DNA from: Planctomycetaceae bacterium
GTDB lineage: Bacteria; Planctomycetota; Planctomycetia; Planctomycetales; Planctomycetaceae
Assembly (NCBI GenBank): GCA_017795105.1
Contig: CP051247.1
Coordinates: forward strand, 186,001-250,000
DNA: 64,000 nt
Reading direction: 5' to 3'
Positions within the stretch are counted from its first letter, which is position 1. Each line of letters begins with the position of its first letter. The notes under the pieces were generated by a model. It had not been told where the DNA came from and made no database searches. It saw only the letters and a program-made list of their open reading frames with translations. Both the position numbers and the translations under genes were made by a program. Positions 10,241 through 19,668 of this stretch are shown here, in pieces.

Positions 10241-10559
10241 AGTGTATGCCTCGAGTAATCTTTCAGGGCCCCGGATTGTAGTCAGATCAAATCAATCCGG
10301 CCATTCAACACAACAGAATGTCAGGACCATCAAAGACTTCGGGATGAAAGGACATCCACATGACTTGATTCTCTATCAGAACTCAGCCTCGCCGGTTGTC
10401 AAGATCTTCTGATACGGATTACCTTCGCAAACTGCGGGCTGGGAATGTTCGCCGCTCACTTTTCCTCGCTCCCTTCTCAAGACTGGTCAAAGTCGAAACA
10501 ATAAACCAACATCGATTTGACCAGTCCTCCTTAGAGTCCCGATTGACAAGCCCTAAAGT
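10241..10559. other. Divergent intergenic region with an 11-bp inverted repeat
   Basis: A 319-bp non-coding gap between the divergent kinase operon and the secreted hydrolase operon. The only clear structure is a perfect 11-bp inverted repeat, GACTGGTCAAA (10481-10491) and TTTGACCAGTC (10516-10526), with a 24-bp spacer. It ends 33 bp before the ATG at 10560. No convincing -35/-10 pair or small gene is seen. Confidence 0.6.
10481..10526. promoter_or_regulatory. Inverted repeat, putative operator or leader hairpin
   Basis: Perfect 11-bp arms GACTGGTCAAA / TTTGACCAGTC around 24 bp. The arms lie about 35 bp apart centre to centre, too far for a single dimer site but suitable for two bound dimers or an RNA stem. 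It sits just upstream of the hydrolase operon. No T-run follows, so a terminator is unlikely. The role is inferred from position only. Confidence 0.4.
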
Positions 10560-11612
10560 ATGTACACGATTACCCGCCGCCTCAGTTTTGCGGTCCTGTT
10601 GACCGTTCTGTTCGGCTCACAGCAGTCCGTCATCGCCGAGCAACCGGATTCCAAACCGCAGCAATACAACCTCACCGCCCGAGCCAGCAAGATCGATTCT
10701 CGCACCCGGGAGTATCCCGAGCTGCGATTCGTCTTCGACGACGGCAAGGGCAAGGTCACGGATCTGCAACATGCAAGCGTCGACACATCGGTCGAATCTC
10801 GCGGCCAGCTCGTGATCTGGTTGATGGGGCACAACCAGGGTTTGTTTGATCGGCTTAGCGGCTACGGTCTGCACGCGATTCAGGTTCATTACGCCAATGG
10901 CTGGTTCGGCACCATTCCGGCCGATGAGCGAGACAGCGGGAAGGCTCTGGGCGACATTCGACTCGAAGCAGCGACTGGTCAGGATCACAGCCCGCTGGTC
11001 GAGATTGCCCAGCCCGACGGCATGATGGAACGCTCACTCCAGTTCGTGAAATGGCTTGCTCGTGAGAACCCGGAAGGGAAGTGGGACCAGTTCCTGACAG
11101 CCGACGGCTCCGATCTGAAGTGGGACCGGGTCATCATGAGCGGAATTTCCCACGGGTCGACCACCTCGGCTCGTTTCGCGAAGCATAAGAAAGTGGCCCG
11201 TGTGGTCATGTTCTCCGGGCCCCGGGACCAGTTCGAAACCTGGCAAAGCCTTCCTTCCGCGACACCGACCAACCGTTATTTCGGTTTCACACATGTTCTC
11301 GACGGTGGTTGGACCGGGGATCACTATTGCCGATCCTGGGAATTGCTCGGGCTTCATGAGTTTGGCCCGCTCGTTGTCGTGGAAGACTCAAGTCCTCCGT
11401 ACAGTCACTCCCGACGCCTGCTTTCGACAGTCGATGTCAACAACGATGCACGGCGAGCCCATTCGATGGTTGTCCCGGGAAGAAACGCCGCGAAAGCCGA
11501 TGACGGAACGCTGCTTCACGAGCCGGTCTGGCGTTACCTGTTCACGTCGCCGGTTGAAGAGACCGGGAAAGCAGTCCCGATGGATGCCGACTGTGAGAAA
11601 GACCTGAAGTGA
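10560..11612 (+). CDS. Secreted BPSS1187-like alpha/beta-hydrolase-fold protein
   Basis: 350 residues with a cleavable signal peptide (hydrophobic 9-27). The fold is alpha/beta-hydrolase-like, with a GISHGS nucleophile elbow at mid-protein (consensus GxSxG) and a downstream conserved LDGGWTGDHY stretch. The whole resembles the BPSS1187 family common in planctomycetes. The family's substrate is not known to me. It is the first gene of the hydrolase run, and its last four bases overlap the GTG start of the next gene (GTGA). It probably acts outside the cytoplasmic membrane on an ester or polysaccharide-derived substrate. Confidence 0.75.
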   Translation: MYTITRRLSFAVLLTVLFGSQQSVIAEQPDSKPQQYNLTARASKIDSRTREYPELRFVFDDGKGKVTDLQHASVDTSVESRGQLVIWLMGHNQGLFDRLSGYGLHAIQVHYANGWFGTIPADERDSGKALGDIRLEAATGQDHSPLVEIAQPDGMMERSLQFVKWLARENPEGKWDQFLTADGSDLKWDRVIMSGISHGSTTSARFAKHKKVARVVMFSGPRDQFETWQSLPSATPTNRYFGFTHVLDGGWTGDHYCRSWELLGLHEFGPLVVVEDSSPPYSHSRRLLSTVDVNNDARRAHSMVVPGRNAAKADDGTLLHEPVWRYLFTSPVEETGKAVPMDADCEKDLK

Positions 11613-12514
11613 TTCAGAAAGTCGTGATTCTCGTCCTCCTCAGCTTCGCGACCGAGTTCGCGAGGGCGGACGAAATGCGTCTTCCCGAAACAGCATCGGG
11701 GCAGCCTAGAGCCGGGGCACGCGTGGCCGTCTCCATTAATGAGTACGCCGATTCGAACGTGCATCACATGCTCTATTTGCCGGAGAACTGGACGGTTCAG
11801 AATTCAACCGGGCAGAACTGGCCGGTGATCGTCGAGTACACAGGCAATCACTTCCCGGCGGCTTTTTCGACCGGCGAAGTCGAAGATGCGGCGTTGGGAT
11901 ACGGACTCTCACAGGGACGGTTCATCTGGGTCACGCTTCCCTTTGTCTCGACGGATCATCAGCGAAACGCGACCACCTGGTGGGGGGATGTCGAAGCGAC
12001 CGTTGACTACGCCAGACAGGTCGTTCCCGCAATCTGTTCCCAGTACCACGGTGATCCCGAAGCCGTCTTTCTCTGTGGATTCTCTCGCGGTGCAATTGCC
12101 GTCAATTACATCGGGTTGCACGACGATGAAATCGCGAAGCTGTGGGCCGGATTTATCACCCACGACCATTACGACGGCGTTCGCGGCTGGAAGAACACCG
12201 AATGGGGATGGCCCGTTGATGACTATCAGGCGGCAGCAACAGAGCGACTTCAACGCATTGACGGCCGCCCGGTTCTTGTTTGTCAGAACGGAGGCACCGA
12301 CCAGATTGCCAGCTATCTGAAGGATCGAGGGGGAGTGACCAACGTCACGTTTCTCGACATCGATATGCGTTCAATCTTTCCGACAATACCTAATGATCTC
12401 GTGTGTCACCCTCATAACGATCGCTGGCCGCTCATCGACAGTCCGTATCGAGATCGTGTCTCGGCCTGGCTCGACGAACATCTGCCAAACAGAGCAAGCC
12501 CCGTCTCCAACTAA
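11609..12514 (+). CDS. Secreted alpha/beta hydrolase (esterase-like)
   Basis: 301 residues. The GTG start lies inside the preceding stop (GTGA overlap), implying translational coupling. The signal peptide covers about residues 1-20. The nucleophile elbow is GFSRGA, preceded by a strand and the ATTWWGDVEATVDYA helix. A later VCQNGGTDQI segment could supply the acidic residue and a CHPHNDRW segment the histidine. It resembles PHB-depolymerase or feruloyl-esterase-like hydrolases found beside sulfatases and DUF1080 proteins. The substrate cannot be deduced. Confidence 0.75.
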   Translation: MIQKVVILVLLSFATEFARADEMRLPETASGQPRAGARVAVSINEYADSNVHHMLYLPENWTVQNSTGQNWPVIVEYTGNHFPAAFSTGEVEDAALGYGLSQGRFIWVTLPFVSTDHQRNATTWWGDVEATVDYARQVVPAICSQYHGDPEAVFLCGFSRGAIAVNYIGLHDDEIAKLWAGFITHDHYDGVRGWKNTEWGWPVDDYQAAATERLQRIDGRPVLVCQNGGTDQIASYLKDRGGVTNVTFLDIDMRSIFPTIPNDLVCHPHNDRWPLIDSPYRDRVSAWLDEHLPNRASPVSN

Positions 12515-12537
12515 CTTCCATTCATGGCGGTTCAACA

Positions 12538-13770
12538 ATGAGCAAGACCACCGTTCTTCTATTCGCGGTTCTCGCGAGCCTTCAGGCCTTTCCGCCGGTT
12601 GCGATTGCCGATCAGTTCGCCCAGCAACGCGAGCAGGTCCTGAAACTTGGCGAGCTGGAGACGGTTCCCGAGGTGCATCCGGCCGAAGAGTTTGAAGGTA
12701 CGGAGAATGTCAAAGCTCTCTTCTATGAAGCCTTGCCCTGGCAGGGCAAAGAGACCCGTGTCTTCGCCTGGCTCGGCATGCCCAAAGAGACATCGAAGAA
12801 AGTCCCCGGCGTCGTCCTGGTCCATGGTGGAGGAGGAACCGCATACCGGGAGTGGGTCGAAAAGTGGAACGCGCAGGGCTTCGCAGCGATCAGCATCGCC
12901 GTTGAAGGACAGACCGACATCCCCACCAATCCCGGGCGTCGCGGTTCCCGCTGGGAGCAGCACGACTGGCCCGGTCCGCATCGCCCCGGCATCTTTTCCG
13001 ATTCCGATAAGCAGCTGACGGATCAATGGATTTACCACGCCGTCGCCGATGCCATTCTCGCACGCAACCTGTTGCGGTCTCTGCCGGAAGTCGATGGCGA
13101 CAGAATCGGTCTGGCAGGCATTTCTTGGGGTGGAGTGGTCACGAGTACGGTGATCGGCATCGATTCCCGATTCGCCTTCGCGGTTCCCATCTACGGATGC
13201 GGTCATCTGTATGACGCCGAGAATCACTGGGGAGCCGCGTTAGGCCCGAACGAGCAGTATCGTCAGGTCTGGGATCCGATGGTCCGCATGGACCGCGTGA
13301 CGATGCCGGTTCTCTGGCTCTCCTGGCCGCTCGATAATCACTTCCCTCTCGATGCGCAATCCGCCTGCTACACTGGCGCTCCTGGTCCACGAATGGTTTC
13401 GTTGATTCCCGGCATGGGCCATTCACACCCCGCCGGCTGGAATCCTCCCGACAGTTATGCGTTTGCGAAGTCGGTCGTTGAGAACGGTGCCCCCTGGATT
13501 GAACAGACTGGTAGCAAGCACGACGGGAACCAAGTCTCGGTCAGTTTCCGATCCGATCGCCAACTATCCTCAGCCGTGCTGATCTCGACAACGGACACCG
13601 GCTTCACCGGAAATCGCGAATGGAAACAAACTCCGGCTCACCTCGAACGGACCAAGAAGACTTGGACTGCGACCGCAGTCCTCCCTGAAGACACCACCGG
13701 CTGGTTCATTAACGTGAAGTCGAACGATCTCACGGCCAGCTCCGATTACGCCGAACTGCCCTCGAACTGA
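12538..13770 (+). CDS. Secreted acetyl-xylan-esterase-like / dienelactone-hydrolase-like esterase
   Basis: 410 residues with an N-terminal signal peptide (about 1-24). The catalytic domain carries the oxyanion-hole segment VVLVHGGGGTAYREW and the nucleophile elbow GISWGG, followed by the acidic residue near SWPLDNHFP and a histidine in GMGHSHP. This is the arrangement of the acetyl xylan esterase/prolyl oligopeptidase-like family. The C-terminal ~90 residues form a beta-rich extension. The gap to the previous gene is 23 bp. It probably deacylates decorated polysaccharide fragments in the periplasm or outside the cell, consistent with its neighbours. Confidence 0.8.
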   Translation: MSKTTVLLFAVLASLQAFPPVAIADQFAQQREQVLKLGELETVPEVHPAEEFEGTENVKALFYEALPWQGKETRVFAWLGMPKETSKKVPGVVLVHGGGGTAYREWVEKWNAQGFAAISIAVEGQTDIPTNPGRRGSRWEQHDWPGPHRPGIFSDSDKQLTDQWIYHAVADAILARNLLRSLPEVDGDRIGLAGISWGGVVTSTVIGIDSRFAFAVPIYGCGHLYDAENHWGAALGPNEQYRQVWDPMVRMDRVTMPVLWLSWPLDNHFPLDAQSACYTGAPGPRMVSLIPGMGHSHPAGWNPPDSYAFAKSVVENGAPWIEQTGSKHDGNQVSVSFRSDRQLSSAVLISTTDTGFTGNREWKQTPAHLERTKKTWTATAVLPEDTTGWFINVKSNDLTASSDYAELPSN

Positions 13771-13798
13771 ACGACACCCAAGACCTGAAAACGTCACT

Positions 13799-15724
13799 AT
13801 GCGCTACCTGACAATTGCACTTTCGCTGCTCATGTTCTCAACCGGCTTCTGCTCGGCTGCCGAACCGGAACGCTCCGTGGAGGAAATGCGGCGGATCGCT
13901 GATTTCGCTCTCGAGACTCCCGAGTTGAACACGTCGCCGTTGCCCGAGTACGACTACGATCAACTCGATTACGGCATGACCATCGGCATCGAACGCACGT
14001 CGAACGGGCGTTTATGGGCCTGTTGGGTCGGCGGAGGAGACAGCCCCGAGGCCTTCTTCGTTCTGGCGACCAGCGACGACAATGGCGAGAGCTGGTCAAA
14101 GCCGCGCCTTGTCATCGACACCCATTCCGACGATCTGCCGATGGATCGCAGCACGCTGGTCGGCAATCTGTGGACCGACCCGCTCGGCCGCCTTTGGCTC
14201 ATCTTCGATCAGTCGATGGGAATGTTCGACGGTCGAGCAGGGGTCTGGGTGACGATCTGTGAGAACCCCGATGATGAGACGCCCGAATGGTCGGAACCGC
14301 GTCGCATCTGGCACGGCGTCACGCTCAATAAGCCGACCGTGCTCTCCAACGGAGAATGGATGCTGCCGATTTCTCTCGATCAGCGAAATGGTTTCGGCCC
14401 CTTCAAAGACTGCTTCCGCGAACTCGATCCGTATCGGGGCGCGAATGTGTTCGTTTCGACGGACAAAGGCAGCACGTGGAAACGCCGCGGTTGCGTCCGT
14501 TTCCCGAATCCCGACTGGCACGAACACATGATCGTCGAACGGGAGGATGGCTCTCTGTGGATGCTGGCCCGTACGGCGAAAGGCATCATGCAGAGCGAGT
14601 CGACCGATCTTGGAACCACCTGGTCAGAGCCAACGGTCCCTGAAGGCATCGCCCAGCCAAACGCTCGGTTTCACGTTCGCCGTATGTCGTCGGGACGACT
14701 GCTTCTGATCAAGCATGGCGACAAGATCGACTCTCATCAGGGGCGCGTACAGCTTTCCGCCTGGCTCTCCGAAGACGACGGGAAAACGTGGAAAGGTGGC
14801 CTCGTGCTCGACGAACGCCGTGGCATCTCCTATCCAGACGGGTTCCAGGCTCCCGATGGAACGATCTACATCTCATACGATCGCAACCGGGCCAAAGATG
14901 GCGAGATCCTGCTGGCTCGTTTCACGGAAGAAGACGTTCTCGCTGGCAAACTGGTCTCTGAAGGCTCGAAGTTGAAGATGCTCATCAGTCGTCCGCTGGC
15001 CGGGAAGACGGCCGAACAGGGCACGTCCACCACCTCACTCTCCGCTGAAGAGAAGAAGCAGGGGTTCGTCAGCCTGTTCGACGGAAGGACCTTCAACGGC
15101 TGGAAGCAGGATGGCAACTGGAAGATCGAAAACGGGGCGTTCTATCGCTTCAAGAATGGGGGCTCGCTCTACTACGAAACGGCCAGGGTCCCGGACGACT
15201 TCGAGCTTCGTTTCGACTGGAAAGTTTCCAGGGGGTGCAACAGCGGAGTCTACTACCGGCCCGCCCAAGTCGAGTATCAGGTGCTCGACAACGTACACAG
15301 CCCTTACAGAGAAAACCCGCGGCAGGCAGCCGCGTCGTTGTTCTTCTGCATGGCTCCCTCGAAGGACGCCACACGTCCTTTTGGAGAATGGAACACGGCA
15401 AAGATTGTCTGTAAAGACTCGGTGATTCAACACTGGTTGAATGGCGAGAGAGTTCTCGACTTCGATTACGAAGATCCTCGCTGGGCCGAGTATGTCGAAC
15501 TGCTGCGCATTCGCGGCGGCGATCTGTCTGCTCGAGACGGACAACTCTGGTTGCAGGACCATGGCCAGGATGTCTGGTTCCGCAATCTGCGCTGGCGTGA
15601 GATTCCGCCGCAGGAGAAGGTTGTTGCTTCGCCCGACTTTGAACCGATGCCCGTTCCTCCCGCCGCGCTGGCCAAGGAGCAGGAGCGCGTCCGCCGAATG
15701 CTCGAGCGGTCAAAACAGAAGTGA
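13799..15724 (+). CDS. Sialidase (BNR) fused to DUF1080 3-keto-disaccharide-hydrolase-like domain
   Basis: 641 residues with a signal peptide (1-22). The N-terminal ~400 residues form a six-bladed sialidase propeller with several Asp-boxes: SDDNGESW, STDKGSTW, STDLGTTW and SEDDGKTW. The C-terminal ~190 residues are a DUF1080 (concanavalin-like) domain starting near GFVSLFDGRTFNGWK and including SGVYYRP. The fusion joins a glycan-trimming propeller with a domain family now linked to 3-keto-glycoside hydrolysis or glycan binding. It follows three esterases at short spacing (28 bp), so a joint role in decorated polysaccharide breakdown is likely. True sialic-acid specificity cannot be read from sequence. 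Confidence 0.85.
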   Translation: MRYLTIALSLLMFSTGFCSAAEPERSVEEMRRIADFALETPELNTSPLPEYDYDQLDYGMTIGIERTSNGRLWACWVGGGDSPEAFFVLATSDDNGESWSKPRLVIDTHSDDLPMDRSTLVGNLWTDPLGRLWLIFDQSMGMFDGRAGVWVTICENPDDETPEWSEPRRIWHGVTLNKPTVLSNGEWMLPISLDQRNGFGPFKDCFRELDPYRGANVFVSTDKGSTWKRRGCVRFPNPDWHEHMIVEREDGSLWMLARTAKGIMQSESTDLGTTWSEPTVPEGIAQPNARFHVRRMSSGRLLLIKHGDKIDSHQGRVQLSAWLSEDDGKTWKGGLVLDERRGISYPDGFQAPDGTIYISYDRNRAKDGEILLARFTEEDVLAGKLVSEGSKLKMLISRPLAGKTAEQGTSTTSLSAEEKKQGFVSLFDGRTFNGWKQDGNWKIENGAFYRFKNGGSLYYETARVPDDFELRFDWKVSRGCNSGVYYRPAQVEYQVLDNVHSPYRENPRQAAASLFFCMAPSKDATRPFGEWNTAKIVCKDSVIQHWLNGERVLDFDYEDPRWAEYVELLRIRGGDLSARDGQLWLQDHGQDVWFRNLRWREIPPQEKVVASPDFEPMPVPPAALAKEQERVRRMLERSKQK

Positions 15725-15834
15725 TCCCATGTGGAACTCAGCTTGCATGAGGCGAGAAGTCGCTAAACTGAAATGACCTGGCAGGAGGGCGAGCGCCATC
15801 CGCATGCATCGAGGTTCGAGGAGTTGCCGCAGCC

Positions 15835-17223
15835 GTGACGAAAGACGCTGAAGAAGTCGGATTCATTGATACCCAGGGCCAGCTCCCTCCGCTCTGGAAT
15901 CGCCGGGTCGCTTTCTTTGCCAATCTGCTCGGACTCTTCTACGGCAACGAAGCCCAGACCGATTCTCTGAGAAAGGAAGTCGGCGAGATCGATTCGTACA
16001 GCGGCCGGCTCGTCTCAATCTTGAATCTGCTTTTTCAGCACCCGGATAACATCCTGATTCTTGAGCGAGAAGCGGATCCGGTTCACTGTCGTTACTTGAG
16101 AGATGACCTCGGGCTCAAACTGCCACAGCTGCATGTTCTCCGGCACAAGGATTACATCGCTTTGGGAAAACAGATTCAGTCCGAAGGAGCCGGACGTCTT
16201 CCGTTTCTCGAGCAGATTCGCGATGCGGACGACTTCTGGATCGACGGATATGTCACAGACGACACGTTGACGCACATCGCCCGACATCTGAACGCCCCGA
16301 CCATCTCCACGACGGATGCCAGCCGCGATGGCAACAACAAACTGCTTCTGCATCAATTCTTGACCAGCGAAGGCCTGCCCGCATTCGATACCGAACTCGC
16401 AGCTTCGGCCGACGAAATCCCAGCATGTGCTCGCAGGCTGGCCGAACGTGGGTATCGCGCAGCCGTCCTTCGCTCTCAGATCGGTGCATCCGGAATCGGG
16501 ATGCTCCGTCTGCGCTCACTCGATCGCCCCGAGTCGATTCCGGACGTTCCAGATTACTTCTTCTTTGAAGGTCCCTGCCTGGTTCAGGGTTGGCTCGAAC
16601 CGGGAGTCCTCGGTGTCACGTCGGTTCGCAGTCCCAGTACGCAGTTGTTCGTCAACGACACCGACGTTTACGCCTACGACATGACCGAACAGATCCTGAG
16701 CGACGACAGCATTCACCAGGGGAATGAGTCACCACCGCCGTATTTCGACGAGTTCCCCGGTCTGCGGGAAGAAACGATGCGGCAGGCTAGAGCCGCCGGT
16801 CACTGGCTGCACAGTACCGGTTATCGAGGCACGGCCAGCATCGACTGGCTAGTCATCGAACGGGAAGGGCAGAAACCGCCGGATGTGTACGTCTGCGAGA
16901 TCAACGCCCGTGTCACCGGGGCCACCTATCCGTCGCTCCTCGCTCGGAAGTTCCATCCGCAGGGGGCCTGGCTTCTGCGAAACTTGCGGCTCAGAGTTCC
17001 GATCTCGTCCACCGAACTTCTCCAGATGTTCGAGCGACCGGGACACCTCTTTCATCCGGGTCGAAAAGCGGGGATCATCCCTTTGAATCTGAACTATGGC
17101 AACGACGATCTGGTCCACAAGGGACAGTTCCTCTGCATCGGACAGACGACCGACGAATGCCACCGTTTCCTGGAACTGGCCGAGCAGGACCTGCCTGTCG
17201 AATGGTCGGCCGACCGCGATTGA
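15835..17223 (+). CDS. ATP-grasp ligase, PGM1-like (preATP-grasp plus ATP-grasp)
   Basis: 462 residues, GTG start (no in-frame ATG nearby), no signal peptide. The N-terminal ~150 residues resemble a preATP-grasp domain with DGYVTDDTLTHIARHL. They are followed by an ATP-grasp core: NNKLLLHQFLTSEGLPAFDT, a VLRSQIGASGIGMLRL glycine-rich loop, FFFEGPCLVQGWLEPG, and the metal-binding end VYVCEINARVTGATYPSLL. The arrangement recalls PGM1-type peptide ligases and other amino-acid ligases. The family would join a carboxylate and an amine at the cost of ATP in the cytoplasm. An M20 peptidase gene follows at 49 bp. The substrate is unknown, and the PGM1 assignment is by recall of motif pattern, not alignment. 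Confidence 0.7.
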   Translation: MTKDAEEVGFIDTQGQLPPLWNRRVAFFANLLGLFYGNEAQTDSLRKEVGEIDSYSGRLVSILNLLFQHPDNILILEREADPVHCRYLRDDLGLKLPQLHVLRHKDYIALGKQIQSEGAGRLPFLEQIRDADDFWIDGYVTDDTLTHIARHLNAPTISTTDASRDGNNKLLLHQFLTSEGLPAFDTELAASADEIPACARRLAERGYRAAVLRSQIGASGIGMLRLRSLDRPESIPDVPDYFFFEGPCLVQGWLEPGVLGVTSVRSPSTQLFVNDTDVYAYDMTEQILSDDSIHQGNESPPPYFDEFPGLREETMRQARAAGHWLHSTGYRGTASIDWLVIEREGQKPPDVYVCEINARVTGATYPSLLARKFHPQGAWLLRNLRLRVPISSTELLQMFERPGHLFHPGRKAGIIPLNLNYGNDDLVHKGQFLCIGQTTDECHRFLELAEQDLPVEWSADRD

Positions 17224-17272
17224 GAGAACAGAGCCCCGAGATACGCAACGAATCACGAAACCTGTGGAGCCC

Positions 17273-18400
17273 ATGGACGACGACGAACTCAAATCGAGAC
17301 TCACAGCCCTGACCCGAGATCTGATCCTGATTCCTTCCACCGAGAGTCGGCCGGAAGAGCGGGGGCGCTGCTTTGATCTCCTTGCCCATCATCTCGACAG
17401 TCTGCCCGATGTCCGGATCGACTACTACGAGATCAACGATCATCGTTCGATGGTCGTTCGCCCGGAAGGAATTCAGTTCCCCGAAGTCCTTCTCTGTGGA
17501 CATCTCGATGTGATCGAGCATTCGCAGCCGAACTGCTATCGCTCAAAGATCGAAAATGGCCGCATCTACGGTCCCGGCAGCGGCGACATGAAAGGCCAGA
17601 TCGCCATCCTGACCGAACTGCAGAGGTCGCTTCAGACACGGCATCCCGGAATCTCCGTCGGTCTGGCCATCACTTCCGACGAAGAACGAGGTGGGCTCGA
17701 CGGAGTCCGCTATCTCTGCAAGACCGTTGGACTCCGCTGCGGTCAGGCCATCATTCCCGATGGCGGCTCTCTGAATGATATTACCGTGGAAGAGAAAGGG
17801 GTCATTCACGGACGCATCAGGCAGTCTGGACACGAAGCGCACGGCGCTCGTCCCTGGCTCGGCGAGAATGCAGTCGAGAAACTGATGGTGCGACTCACCC
17901 GACTGAAGCTGCACTTCGCTAAGTACTGGCCCGTGGAATCGATCGAAGAACAGGTCAACCACTGGTTCCCGACATGCTGCGTAACCATCATTCGGACCGA
18001 GAACACCACGCCCAACCGCATCCCCGATCAGGCCGAAGCCACGATCGACGTCCGGTTCCCTCCGCCACACACGCTCGAAAGTATGACAGCCGAGATTCAG
18101 GAGCTCCTTGGCCCCGACTGCGAGTTCGAACCGCTAATGACCGCTGAGCCTACTCATCTCGCCCCGGATCCGCTTTTCTCTGAGATCACGGCGGAGCTGA
18201 CCGGTAACCCGGTGCGGCTGGTGAAAGCATCAGGAGGCAGCGACAGCCGCTTCTTCAGGGACCATAATATTCCGGTCAATCTTTCGCGGCCGCTGGTCGG
18301 CAATCTTCATGCGATCGATGAATGGATTGATATCGAGTCGATGGTCACCTATTACCGAATCTGCGAACGCTACATCGAACGCAAGCTGAACCCCGCCTGA
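17273..18400 (+). CDS. M20 family metallopeptidase (ArgE/DapE-like)
   Basis: 375 residues from the ATG at 17273. The frame is open further upstream, but that part overlaps the ligase gene. Metal-site motifs of M20: LLCGHLDVIE (H, D), GPGSGDMKG (bridging D), SDEERGG (catalytic and metal Glu pair), IIPDGGS, and a C-terminal dimer-domain histidine in QSGHEAHGARPW. Members remove acyl or peptide-bonded amino acids using two zinc or cobalt ions. Lying just behind an ATP-grasp ligase, it may hydrolyse or proofread the ligase product or act on a related peptide. Substrate not determinable. Confidence 0.85.
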   Translation: MDDDELKSRLTALTRDLILIPSTESRPEERGRCFDLLAHHLDSLPDVRIDYYEINDHRSMVVRPEGIQFPEVLLCGHLDVIEHSQPNCYRSKIENGRIYGPGSGDMKGQIAILTELQRSLQTRHPGISVGLAITSDEERGGLDGVRYLCKTVGLRCGQAIIPDGGSLNDITVEEKGVIHGRIRQSGHEAHGARPWLGENAVEKLMVRLTRLKLHFAKYWPVESIEEQVNHWFPTCCVTIIRTENTTPNRIPDQAEATIDVRFPPPHTLESMTAEIQELLGPDCEFEPLMTAEPTHLAPDPLFSEITAELTGNPVRLVKASGGSDSRFFRDHNIPVNLSRPLVGNLHAIDEWIDIESMVTYYRICERYIERKLNPA

Positions 18401-18424
18401 CACCGCTCCGAAGAGGACACCGCT

Positions 18425-19630
18425 ATGTATCGCCGCGAATTCTCGCTCTGCTCGCTGACTCTGCTTGCCTCGCGTTCCCTTTGGGCCGAAGAGCAGACCG
18501 CTTCCTCGCCTCAGCAAACGTGGACCGTTGGCGTGATTGGACATACCGGTCGGGGCAACTTTGGGCACGGGCTCGATACGGTCTGGAACAGACTGCCGCA
18601 AACAAAGATCATCGCCGTCGCCGACGGAGAACAGGCTGGTCTGAAGAAGGAGCTTGACCATCTCCATCTCGATGCTTCGGCTGGCTACACCGACTACCGG
18701 AAAATGTTGCAGCAGGCGAAACCAGACATCGCTGCGATCTGTCCGCGACATGTCGACCAGCGAAAGGAAATGATTCTGGCCGCCATCGAAGCCGGCGTGC
18801 GGGGAATCTACGTCGAGAAACCTTTTGTACGGACTCCGGCTGAAGCGGATGAGATTGTCCAGGCCTGCAAGTCCCGGAATGTGAAGCTGGCCGTCGCTCA
18901 TCGAAACCGATATCACCCCGTGCTACAGGAGATCGACCGGCTCGTTGCTGAAGGGCGTATCGGCAAGCTGCTCGAAATTCGTGGTCGCGGCAAAGGCGAC
19001 CGGAGAGGGGGAGCGGAAGACCTCTGGGTCCTCGGCTCGCATGTGCTGAATCTGACAACATATTTCGGCGGTCCCCCGGAAACCTGCTCGGCGGTTGTTC
19101 TTCAAGATGGCCGCCGTGTGACTCAGCAGGACGTCCACGAGGGGGCGGAAGGAATCGGGCCGATCGCCGGAAACGAAATCCACGCCCGCTACCTGCTCAA
19201 GAATGGAGTGGTCGCTTACTTCGATTCGATCGCCAACGACCAGACGCGTAACCAGGGATTCGGCCTCCGCCTTATCGGGAGCGATGGAATTATCAGTCTG
19301 CAATGCGACGCGCTGCCGCTGGCCCATTACATCGCCGGGAATCCGTTCCAGCCGAAGGCTTCGCCAGAGCCGTGGCATCCCATCTCAACGGGCGGCATCG
19401 ATGTCGAAGAACCGATTCCCGGTCTGCATAAAGACATCTACGACCACACCCTTGCTGCCAGGGATCTTATCACCTCGATCGAACAGGACCGCGAGCCGCT
19501 TTGCAACGTGCACGAAGCAGCCCTGACGATCGAAATGATATGCGCTGTCTTCGAATCCCACGTGCAAGGGAGCAGAGCCGTTCCATTCCCGCTCCAGGAA
19601 CGAAACCACCCGCTCAAGAAACTCGCCTGA
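18425..19630 (+). CDS. Gfo/Idh/MocA family oxidoreductase with Tat-like leader
   Basis: 401 residues. The N-terminus MYRREFSLCSLTLLA looks like a twin-arginine (RR-E-F) export leader, common for this family in planctomycetes. A Rossmann domain follows with GVIGHTGRGNFG, and the family lysine lies in YVEKPF. A C-terminal alpha/beta domain includes LAVAHRNRYHPVL. Members oxidise or reduce sugars with NAD(P), and exported forms carry a tightly bound cofactor. It ends the plus-strand run (24 bp after the peptidase). DUF1080-type 3-keto-glycoside hydrolases are functionally linked to Gfo/Idh/MocA dehydrogenases, which fits the neighbourhood. Confidence 0.85.
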   Translation: MYRREFSLCSLTLLASRSLWAEEQTASSPQQTWTVGVIGHTGRGNFGHGLDTVWNRLPQTKIIAVADGEQAGLKKELDHLHLDASAGYTDYRKMLQQAKPDIAAICPRHVDQRKEMILAAIEAGVRGIYVEKPFVRTPAEADEIVQACKSRNVKLAVAHRNRYHPVLQEIDRLVAEGRIGKLLEIRGRGKGDRRGGAEDLWVLGSHVLNLTTYFGGPPETCSAVVLQDGRRVTQQDVHEGAEGIGPIAGNEIHARYLLKNGVVAYFDSIANDQTRNQGFGLRLIGSDGIISLQCDALPLAHYIAGNPFQPKASPEPWHPISTGGIDVEEPIPGLHKDIYDHTLAARDLITSIEQDREPLCNVHEAALTIEMICAVFESHVQGSRAVPFPLQERNHPLKKLA

Positions 19631-19668
19631 ACGAGCCGGTTTGGTGGGCTGACCAGCGTTTCGAGCAC

